Positions 1 to 5,023 of a stretch of DNA of 6,436 nucleotides are shown here, in pieces (position 1 is the first letter of the stretch; each line of letters opens with the position of its first letter). The position numbers and the translations under genes are program-made. Location: contig JAKCAB010000699.1 in the NCBI GenBank assembly GCA_021839785.1, positions 1-6,436 of the forward strand, in the 5' to 3' direction. The notes below the pieces were generated by a model. That model worked only from the letters and a program-made list of their open reading frames with translations. It was not told where the DNA came from and did not search any database. The DNA comes from a bacterium. Its GTDB lineage: Bacteria; Verrucomicrobiota; Verrucomicrobiae; Limisphaerales; J093.

Positions 1-1
1 C

Positions 2-1234
2 GAGGTGGCGCAGCACGTCTTGCGACATCACTTCGACGCGTTTTACCAGACCGAGAAAGTGGCGACCGAGGCACCGAAAGGCACGTACACGCTGGTGGCG
101 CAGTGCGGCATGAGCGGGGTCATCCTGGGCCCGCCGAACTACCACGATTACCAGGTCAAGTTGCACAAACTCCACAGCGAGCGTTTTTCGAACCTGCCCT
201 TCGAGGCCTACAAGGCGCGGGTCAAGATTGTCCGCGACGAAGCGGTGGTGAAACAATGGCTCGAGGAGCAGAGCTGGAAGTGCGAATACATCGGCCTCAA
301 CCTGCCCGAGCCGGTGCGGTTCACGACGCGCGAGGAGGCGGAAAAGCACTTCCGCGAAACGCACTTGCCGAACCTGATCAAGTCCGTCGATTCCTTTGTG
401 CTGCTCGGCCTGGAGAACCAGCGCTTCATGTCGCGGGGGTTGCGGGCGGCGCTGCGCGAAACGTTGGAAGAACAACGGCGCTTCCCGCTCAAGGTGGCGA
501 CGGTGCTCAGCCAGCAACTCGCCGGGCAGGGCCTCCAGTTCTTCAAGGTCAACAAGACCGTCACTCACGTCTGTGTCGCGCGCCCGCACCATCTTGACAT
601 CGTGCATTCGTCGATTTCGGATGGCGTGCGACGGATCGTGGAATTCATCGATGCTCACACGGGTTGCAGCCGACGCGACTTGTTGGACGCGCTTGCGCCG
701 ATACCGCCTGCGCCCGCCACCCCGGCACCGGCCGCGCCGGAAGCCGCCGCCGCGACGGATGGTACCTCTGAGAAACCAGCCGCTGCGACCGGCCCGGCTC
801 CCACACCGGCCCAGACCGCGGTGATCACGGACCTGCATTGGCTGATCCATCAAGGGCACGTGATCGAGTTTACGGACGGTCGGATGGAAACGGCGAAGGC
901 ACCCAAGCCCATGCCGCCGCCCAAAGCTCCCCGACCGGCACCCAGCAAGCCGCAGGAGGGCAAACCCACGAACGAGCCGGTCGCCGCTACTGCCGAGCCG
1001 ACGGCTGGCGCGCCCGCCGTCGTTGCGCCTGAGGCCGCACCCACAGAGGTTGCGCCGGTCGTGGAAACCTCGCCGCCTACCGAGGTCGCGCCGCCGGTCA
1101 CGACTCCGGAAGCGCAAACCGAGCCGAAGGCCGAGACGCCGCTGACCACGGAGCTAGCGCCAGCGCCGGCGGTGCCGCCCGCACCGGCTGCGGGGGAGTC
1201 AGCGCCCGCTTCTGAGCCCAAACCGGAGGCTTAG
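2..1234 (+). CDS. Conserved protein of unknown function, split winged-helix-like segment and Pro/Ala-rich tail (5' partial)
   Basis: The reading frame is open to the left edge, so the GTG at 5 is probably an internal valine and the true start lies upstream. Numbered from that GTG there are 409 residues, ending at TAG 1232-1234. Residues 1-200 are a folded, charged domain that I recognise only as a recurrent Verrucomicrobiota family without assigned function; recurrent-looking stretches include CGMSGVILGPPNYHDYQ (34-50) and LQFFKVNKTVTHVCVARPH (177-195). Residues 205-232 (GVRRIVEFIDAHTGCSRRDLLDAL) look like the first two helices of a winged helix. Residues 271-298 (AVITDLHWLIHQGHVIEF and DGRMETAK) look like its third helix and wing. 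A Pro/Ala/Thr-rich stretch (233-270) lies between them. Residues 299-409 are disordered and rich in Pro, Ala, Glu and Thr. I see no signal peptide or membrane segment, but the N-terminus is missing. A nucleic-acid-binding role is a guess from the fold only. Confidence 0.8.
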   Translation, partial: EVAQHVLRHHFDAFYQTEKVATEAPKGTYTLVAQCGMSGVILGPPNYHDYQVKLHKLHSERFSNLPFEAYKARVKIVRDEAVVKQWLEEQSWKCEYIGLNLPEPVRFTTREEAEKHFRETHLPNLIKSVDSFVLLGLENQRFMSRGLRAALRETLEEQRRFPLKVATVLSQQLAGQGLQFFKVNKTVTHVCVARPHHLDIVHSSISDGVRRIVEFIDAHTGCSRRDLLDALAPIPPAPATPAPAAPEAAAATDGTSEKPAAATGPAPTPAQTAVITDLHWLIHQGHVIEFTDGRMETAKAPKPMPPPKAPRPAPSKPQEGKPTNEPVAATAEPTAGAPAVVAPEAAPTEVAPVVETSPPTEVAPPVTTPEAQTEPKAETPLTTELAPAPAVPPAPAAGESAPASEPKPEA

Positions 1235-1268
1235 TCCACCTACAACCGAGGCCCGGCGTGGATCGCAT

Positions 1269-1296
1269 CAAGGCGGTGCGTACTCAGGCCGCCTTG
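1269..1296 (+). terminator. Possible transcription terminator hairpin after the first gene
   Basis: CAAGGCGG (1269-1276) and CCGCCTTG (1289-1296) form a perfect 8-bp stem around a 12-base loop, 35 bases after the stop of the upstream gene. The following bases (GGTGTTGGCACTCC) are not a real T run. It is therefore either a weak intrinsic terminator or simply a stable hairpin. The rest of the 152-base gap to the next start shows no clear promoter. Confidence 0.35.
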
Positions 1297-1386
1297 GGTG
1301 TTGGCACTCCTTTGCATTCGCCCCAGGCAGCCGCTACGTTCGAGCTTGTTGGTCGCAATCCCGCCGCCGACTTCAACGATTTAACA

Positions 1387-1837
1387 ATGAACACCACCAC
1401 CGATCTCACGCAACGACCGCCCCGCAGCCCGCGAGTGCGCCTTGGCGGGTACGCGATTCTTCCCCGCCTGTTGGACAAGTGCCGCGCCCTGCTCGCCGGC
1501 AAGGTCGGCGAGTACAAGTAAGTACGCCTGTCCGCTGGACCAGCAGTTCCTGACTTTCGCCGGCGTGGACCCGGACGCACTCCAGGCCGAAGTGGCCAAA
1601 GGCCTCGGCGACGGCGCCGTTCTCGAATGGATCAGCGCTCACGCCCGCCCCGCGCGTGGCGGTGCTGAGATCGCGGCCTGGTCTGCGTGGCAGGAGCAGC
1701 GGGTCCCCGGCGATGTCGAATCGCGCGCGTTTTTGCACGAGACGCATCGCCAGGCTGCGGCCCACCGCGAGGTCATCGGGGGGTGGTTCGACCTGCTCGA
1801 TCTGGACGATTATGTGAGTTTCGGCGGCAAGGCCTGA
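1387..1837 (+). pseudogene. DUF5069 family protein gene, frameshifted by a 4-bp duplication
   Basis: Starting at ATG 1387, the frame encodes 44 residues containing PRSPRVRLGGYAILPRLLDK and ending LAGKVGEYK, then meets TAA at 1519-1521. The rest of the protein continues without a break in another frame from about 1524: YACPLDQQFLTFAGVDPDAL, a central EVAKGLGDGAVLEWI segment, and the C-terminus WFDLLDLDDYVSFGGKA, with TGA at 1835-1837. The junction reads AAGTAAGT (1516-1523). Deleting one AAGT gives ...GEYK-YACPLDQQF... and a 148-residue protein matching the usual length and ends of DUF5069, a small soluble family of unknown function that I associate with Verrucomicrobiota and Planctomycetota. 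No Shine-Dalgarno precedes the ATG. The high conservation on both sides of the break suggests a recent mutation or a sequence error. Annotation software may list the halves as separate short genes, which would be wrong. Confidence 0.85.
1516..1523 (+). repeat. AAGT tandem duplication causing the frameshift
   Basis: Two adjacent AAGT copies (1516-1519 and 1520-1523), followed by ACGCC. The duplication adds 4 bases, creates TAA at 1519-1521 and shifts the DUF5069 frame. With one copy the codons read GAG TAC AAG TAC GCC TGT, which joins the two family-like halves exactly. Confidence 0.85.
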
Positions 1838-1847
1838 AGCGGGGGGT

Positions 1848-1874
1848 GTCAGTGCGCCGGATCGCTGACGGCGC
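1848..1874. terminator. GC-rich hairpin between convergent genes, possible bidirectional terminator
   Basis: This lies in the 38-base gap between the DUF5069 stop (1837) and the ABC ATPase stop (1876, minus strand). Two mutually exclusive stems are possible: GCGCCG (1854-1859) with CGGCGC (1869-1874), or GTCAGTG (1848-1854) with CGCTGAC (1863-1869), the latter including one T-G pair. Neither strand has a T run after the stem, so termination is inferred mainly from position. Confidence 0.3.
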
Positions 1875-1875
1875 C

Positions 1876-2628
1876 TCACGTTCGCGCCAGGCCGTGCGGA
1901 TGGGTGTGAAGCAGGCTGTGGGGTTTCTCCAAGCCATGTTCGAGCATCAGCGGTTCGTCGCCCAGCACCTCGCGGGTCGGGCCTTGCGCCACCAAACGCC
2001 CGCCGTCGAGCACCAGCACCCGGTCGCACAGGGCGACAATCATTTCCAAGTCGTGACTGGCGACGAGCTTGGTCGCAGGCAATCGCCGGCAGAGCGCGAT
2101 AAACTCGCGCCGGCCGCGCGGATCGAAGTTCGCCGTGGGTTCGTCGAAGACCAGCACTTCCGGGGCGCACGCCAGCACTCCGGCCAGGCAAACCCGCTTC
2201 TTTTCGCCCAGGCTCAAGTGGTGCGGTACGCGCGCCTCGAAGCCAGGCAGTTCCACTTCGACCAACGCCGCGGCGACTCGCGCCGGGATGGCCTCAGGCG
2301 CGAGCCCGAATTGCTGCGGGCCGAAGGCCACGTCTTCGCCTACGCTGGCCGAGAAAAGCTGGTCGTCCGGATCTTGAAACAGCAGCCCGACCCGGCGCCG
2401 GATTTCGGGCAGGTTCGCGGCCTCGACGGCGAGGTCGGCCACCTGGATGCGACCCGCCTGCCGCGGCACGCCGAGCAGGCCGTTCAAGTGCAGGAGCAAA
2501 GTGGATTTGCCGGCGCCGTTGGGTCCGATCAAACCGACGGTCTCGCCCTTGGCGACGCGAAACGAAACGTCGTTTAGCGCGCTGCGCCCGTCCGGGTAGG
2601 CAAAACTCAGGTGCTCGACCAGAATCAC
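1876..2628 (-). CDS. Energy-coupling-factor type ABC transporter ATP-binding protein (CbiO/NikO-like)
   Basis: This is an ATPase that would power metal or vitamin uptake, normally on the inner face of the membrane bound to an EcfT/CbiQ-type protein. From the GTG at 2628 it has 250 residues. Motifs present: an aromatic A-loop Tyr in FAYPDG (Y11), Walker A GPNGAGKST (35-43), Q-loop FQDPDDQLF (Q85), signature LSLGEKKR (138-145, in place of LSGGQ), Walker B VLVFDEPTANFDP (D162, E163) and switch His in SHD (H192). The family is suggested by the FQDPDDQLF region, the GEDVAFGPQ motif and the C-terminal EHGLEKPHSLLHTHPHG; the His-rich end fits cobalt or nickel systems. The frame stays open to a TTG at 2715, but the 29 extra residues are low-complexity and encoded by GC-rich inverted repeats, while MILVEHLSFAYPDG is the usual family start. 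No Shine-Dalgarno supports either. No permease or substrate-binding component is in the window, so the substrate is unknown. Confidence 0.9.
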   Translation of the reverse strand: MILVEHLSFAYPDGRSALNDVSFRVAKGETVGLIGPNGAGKSTLLLHLNGLLGVPRQAGRIQVADLAVEAANLPEIRRRVGLLFQDPDDQLFSASVGEDVAFGPQQFGLAPEAIPARVAAALVEVELPGFEARVPHHLSLGEKKRVCLAGVLACAPEVLVFDEPTANFDPRGRREFIALCRRLPATKLVASHDLEMIVALCDRVLVLDGGRLVAQGPTREVLGDEPLMLEHGLEKPHSLLHTHPHGLART

Positions 2629-2675
2629 CGGCGAATGATGGGCGGAAGCCCGCGAGGCGGAAAGTCCGGAATGGC

Positions 2676-2710
2676 GCTCGCCGGCCGCGAGCCGGCGGTT
2701 CGCGGGCGAG
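2676..2710. repeat. GC-rich overlapping inverted repeats upstream of the ABC ATPase gene
   Basis: Three overlapping pairings are visible: GCTCG (2676-2680) with CGAGC (2688-2692), CCGCGA (2685-2690) with TCGCGG (2700-2705), and CTCGCC (2677-2682) with GGCGAG (2705-2710). The arrangement resembles a REP-like extragenic palindromic element, but with a single copy in the window I cannot show that it is dispersed. If the ABC gene began at TTG 2715 this stretch would be coding, which I consider unlikely. Confidence 0.35.
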
Positions 2711-2726
2711 GACAAGTGTCCGCCGC

Positions 2727-2755
2727 TTTACGATTCCGCGCCGCGGCGCGATAGT
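2727..2755 (+). promoter_or_regulatory. Candidate promoter of the radical SAM gene, spacer filled by a palindrome
   Basis: TTTACG (2727-2732) matches four of six -35 consensus bases. GATAGT (2750-2755) matches four of six -10 bases at the preferred 17-base spacing. Transcription would start near 2762, about five bases before the ATG at 2767, giving a nearly leaderless message; this agrees with the lack of a Shine-Dalgarno there. Consensus promoter rules come from other bacteria, so the call is tentative. Confidence 0.3.
2737..2750. promoter_or_regulatory. Perfect 14-bp palindrome, possible operator
   Basis: CGCGCCGCGGCGCG is identical to its reverse complement. It sits in the 138-base spacer between the divergent ABC ATPase and radical SAM genes, inside the spacer of the candidate promoter. 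It could bind a dimeric regulator. It contains only G and C, so chance in a GC-rich genome is the main alternative. Confidence 0.3.
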
Positions 2756-2766
2756 CTCGCCCGTGA

Positions 2767-4272
2767 ATGGCTGACATCGTCCTGGCTACCCTGAACGCGA
2801 AGTTCATCCACGCCGCCTTCGGTTTGCGCTACCTGCTGGCGAATCTGGGGGAACTGCGTTCGCGCGCAGTGCTCACCGAGTTCGACATCCACCAGCGCCC
2901 GTTGGAAATCGTCGAGCGAATCCTGTCGCATCGACCGCGCATCGTGGGGCTGGGCGTGTACATCTGGAACGCGCGCGAGGCCGCCGAAGTGGTGGCGCTG
3001 CTGAAACGCGTGCAACCACAAGTCTTCGTGATTCTGGGCGGGCCGGAGGTCAGTCACGAAACCGATCAGCAGGCGATCACACGACTGGCCGACTGCGTGA
3101 TCGCGGGCGAGGCGGACCTGAAGTTCGCCGAAGTCTGCCGCGCCGTCCTGGCGGGACGGTTCGTTGGCGCAAAGACCGTTTCGGCCGGACTGCCTGATCT
3201 CAACGGACTGGCTTTACCTTACGGCGAGTACACCGAGACCGATGTCGCGCACCGGATCGTTTATGTGGAGGCGTCGCGCGGCTGTCCGTTCGAGTGCGAG
3301 TTTTGTCTCTCATCGCTGGACATCCCGGTGCGGCAGTTTCCGCTCGAGTCATTCCTCGCGGCGATGGAGCGGTTGCTGGCCCGCGGCGTTCGCCACTTCA
3401 AGTTCGTGGACCGCACGTTCAACCTGAACCTGCGCGTCGGCAGCGCAATCCTCGAATTCTTCCGCGCGCGCTACACACCCGGCTTGTTTCTGCACTTCGA
3501 GATGGTGCCAGATCGGCTGCCGGCCAGCCTGCGGCAGGCGATCGCGGCCTTTCCCGCTGGAGCGATCCAGCTCGAGGTCGGCATCCAGACGTTCAACCCC
3601 GACGTTGCCGCGCGCATCAGCCGGCGACAGGACTACGTGCGGCTCGAAGACAATCTGCGATTCTTGCGGGAGCGAACCGGGGTTCACATCCACGCGGACC
3701 TGATCTTCGGGCTGCCGGGCGAAACGTTCGCGAGCTTCGCGGCGGGCTTCGACCGGTTGCTGGCGCTGCGGCCGCACGAGATTCAGGTCGGTCTCCTGAA
3801 ACGCCTCCGTGGCACGCCAATCGTCCGCCACGACGCGGAGTGGGGCATGGTCTATTCGCCGCTGCCACCGTACGAGTTGCTGCAGAACCACGACGTGGAC
3901 TTTACCACGGTCCAGCGCCTTCGCCGGTTCGCGCGGTTCTGGGACCTCGTGGCCAACAGCGGGCGCTTTCTGGCCACGGCGGTGTTGCTTTGGGAAGACG
4001 AGATCTCGGCGTTCAACGCGTTCTTGCGGTTGAGCGATTGGTTATATGCCAAGGCGGGCCGCCAACACGCCATCGCCTTACCGCGACTGGCCGGTTTCAT
4101 CGCGGAATACCTCACCGCGGAGCGCGGCGCTGACGCTGGCCGAGTCGAACAAAGCATCAGGCAGGATCTTGAGCGAGGCACCGGGCCTCGGGGCGTGTCC
4201 GGCGAAACACCGGGCAGGGCTGCGATCGACAAGCGCCAGCGCCGCCAGCGGGCGAGGGACGCAGCCGCTTGA
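2767..4272 (+). CDS. B12-binding-domain radical SAM protein, DUF4080 type
   Basis: A soluble 501-residue iron-sulfur enzyme that would cleave S-adenosylmethionine to start radical chemistry; the substrate is unknown. Residues 1-135 form a Rossmann-like cobalamin-binding domain ([20 protein letters not shown], then VILGGPEVS at 88-96). The cobalamin-ligating DxHxxG motif is absent: DIHQRP (40-45) has no glycine, as is common in this type. The radical SAM core covers about 165-370, with CxxxCxxC at C173, C177 and C180 ([11 protein letters not shown]), which should hold a 4Fe-4S cluster. Downstream core landmarks are FKFVDRTFN (211-219), LEVGIQTFN (269-277) and [10 protein letters not shown] (311-320). 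The region from about 370 to 455 fits the DUF4080 domain, and the end is basic ([13 protein letters not shown]). Overall layout resembles BchE-like enzymes, but no bacteriochlorophyll genes are nearby. ATG 2767 is chosen because [20 protein letters not shown] is a typical family start. It appears to be a single-gene unit. Confidence 0.9.
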   Translation: MADIVLATLNAKFIHAAFGLRYLLANLGELRSRAVLTEFDIHQRPLEIVERILSHRPRIVGLGVYIWNAREAAEVVALLKRVQPQVFVILGGPEVSHETDQQAITRLADCVIAGEADLKFAEVCRAVLAGRFVGAKTVSAGLPDLNGLALPYGEYTETDVAHRIVYVEASRGCPFECEFCLSSLDIPVRQFPLESFLAAMERLLARGVRHFKFVDRTFNLNLRVGSAILEFFRARYTPGLFLHFEMVPDRLPASLRQAIAAFPAGAIQLEVGIQTFNPDVAARISRRQDYVRLEDNLRFLRERTGVHIHADLIFGLPGETFASFAAGFDRLLALRPHEIQVGLLKRLRGTPIVRHDAEWGMVYSPLPPYELLQNHDVDFTTVQRLRRFARFWDLVANSGRFLATAVLLWEDEISAFNAFLRLSDWLYAKAGRQHAIALPRLAGFIAEYLTAERGADAGRVEQSIRQDLERGTGPRGVSGETPGRAAIDKRQRRQRARDAAA

Positions 4273-4350
4273 GTGTCGCGTGCGGTGTCTCCCAGCCGGA
4301 CAAGCGGGGCTCGGGCAAGCGAAAAAAAACGCCCTTTAAGCGGAATTGAC

Positions 4351-4379
4351 TTGCGGAATCCACGTCGATGCCATACATA
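4351..4379 (+). promoter_or_regulatory. Candidate promoter of the vapBC module
   Basis: TTGCGG (4351-4356) and TACATA (4374-4379) are 17 bases apart and lie just before the ATG at 4387. The -10 match is only three of six. A better -35 hexamer, TTGACT (4346-4351), overlaps it but leaves a spacer of about 20 bases or more. With either choice the start site would fall close to the vapB start codon. Confidence 0.35.
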
Positions 4380-4388
4380 GTATGGCAT
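4368..4388. promoter_or_regulatory. Likely VapB(C) autoregulatory operator, 9-bp perfect inverted repeat
   Basis: ATGCCATAC (4368-4376) and GTATGGCAT (4380-4388) are exact reverse complements separated by ATA. The right arm includes the first two bases of the vapB start codon (ATG 4387-4389), and the repeat covers the candidate -10. Type II antitoxins of this class bind such repeats as dimers and repress their own operon, and the toxin modifies that binding. The repeat is seen in the sequence; repression is inferred from the family. Confidence 0.75.
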
Positions 4389-4641
4389 GAAAATGACGAT
4401 GCACATCGACGAGGATTTGCTCGATCGCGTGATGAAAATCCACGGCTGCGCCAGCAAGACCGAAGCGGTGGATCTGGCTTTGCGTGAAATTGAGCGTCGC
4501 CATCTTCTCCGCGGCTACGGAAAGACCGGGCTCGGCTTGAGCGCGACCGAACTCAGAGACGCGATCGATCCCAACTACGACCTCCTGGCCAGCCGGGAGG
4601 CGACTTCCCGCACGAGTTATGGAAAGCGTCGTTCTCGTTGA
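4387..4641 (+). CDS. vapB: Type II toxin-antitoxin system antitoxin, VapB family
   Basis: An 84-residue antitoxin that should neutralise the adjacent VapC nuclease and repress the operon. The N-terminal half fits the VapB (PF09957-like) DNA-binding domain: strand MKMTMHID (1-8), helix EDLLDRVMKIHG (9-20), turn CASK and helix TEAVDLALREIERRHLL (25-41). The segment YGKTGLGLSATELRDAI (44-60) and the C-terminal part ending YGKRRSR would wrap the toxin. ATG codons at 4387, 4393 and 4399 are in frame; the first is preferred because family members begin MKMTMHID-like. No Shine-Dalgarno is present, since the operator repeat occupies the place where it would be. The gene overlaps vapC by 23 bases, which points to coupled translation. 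Confidence 0.9.
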   Translation: MKMTMHIDEDLLDRVMKIHGCASKTEAVDLALREIERRHLLRGYGKTGLGLSATELRDAIDPNYDLLASREATSRTSYGKRRSR

Positions 4642-5020
4642 CAGCAGCGTCTTCATCGGGCTGCTGCGCGACGGGCGCGATCCGGCGCGGGAACTCGTGG
4701 GACGTGCCGCCACCACCGACCTGGCCACGTGCGGCATGGTTCGCCTGGAGGTGGTGCGCGGCCTCACCGGGTCCAAACAGCGGCGGGCGTTTGAAACGTT
4801 CCTGAGTGTTTTGCGCAACGTGCCGACGGACAATCGCCTCTGGGAGGAGGCGGCCGAAATGGCGTGGGGCTTGGATCGCCGGGGTGTGACTTTGCCGGCA
4901 CAGGACCTTCTCATCGCCTGCTCGGCGCTGCGAATCGACGCCGCCGTCCTGACCTGGGACAAGCATTTCTTTAGCATTCCCAACCTGCGCGTCTTCGATT
5001 CTCTGGACGGACTGGCGTGA
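4619..5020 (+). CDS. vapC: Type II toxin-antitoxin system toxin, VapC family PIN-domain ribonuclease
   Basis: A 133-residue PIN-domain protein, normal length for VapC, expected to be a Mg-dependent ribonuclease that stops translation by cutting tRNA or rRNA when the antitoxin is lost. All four acidic active-site residues are visible: D8 (VLVDSSVFI), E44 (VRLEVVRG), D96 (LPAQDLLIA) and D114 (LTWDKHF), so the toxin looks intact. The ATG at 4619 lies inside the end of vapB. A GGGAGG at 4595-4600 is 18 bases upstream, too far for an ideal ribosome site, so coupling to vapB translation is more likely. The stop is at 5018-5020, only 3 bases from the end of the opposing gene. The RNA target cannot be read from the sequence. 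Confidence 0.93.
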   Translation: MESVVLVDSSVFIGLLRDGRDPARELVGRAATTDLATCGMVRLEVVRGLTGSKQRRAFETFLSVLRNVPTDNRLWEEAAEMAWGLDRRGVTLPAQDLLIACSALRIDAAVLTWDKHFFSIPNLRVFDSLDGLA

Positions 5021-5023
5021 GGC

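Noticed and set aside
1258..1386. N-terminal extension of the DUF5069 protein to the GTG at 1258
   Set aside because: The extra residues do not resemble the family, and the ATG at 1387 gives the usual length. The stretch also includes the hairpin at 1269-1296.
1406..2191. 261-codon open frame on the - strand
   Set aside because: It spans the DUF5069 gene antisense and the end of the ABC gene in another frame. The composition is Arg/Gly/Ala-rich, typical of a shadow frame.
1687..2577. 296-codon open frame on the + strand
   Set aside because: It is antisense to the ABC ATPase, whose Walker A, signature and Walker B motifs prove the minus strand is coding. The translated product is Arg/Gln/Val-rich with no family look.
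2711..2722. Small inverted repeat GGACA-AG-TGTCC near 2710-2721
   Set aside because: A 5-bp arm pair is expected by chance at this scale, and it overlaps no promoter-like element.
3294..4133. 279-codon open frame on the + strand inside the radical SAM gene
   Set aside because: It lies in an alternate frame of a gene with intact motifs and has an Arg/Ala-rich shadow composition.
4313..4334. GGGC (4313-4316) and GCCC (4331-4334) around an A8 tract (4322-4329), as a terminator for the radical SAM gene
   Set aside because: The A run is in the loop, the stem is only 4 bp, and only three Ts follow. It does not fit an intrinsic terminator.
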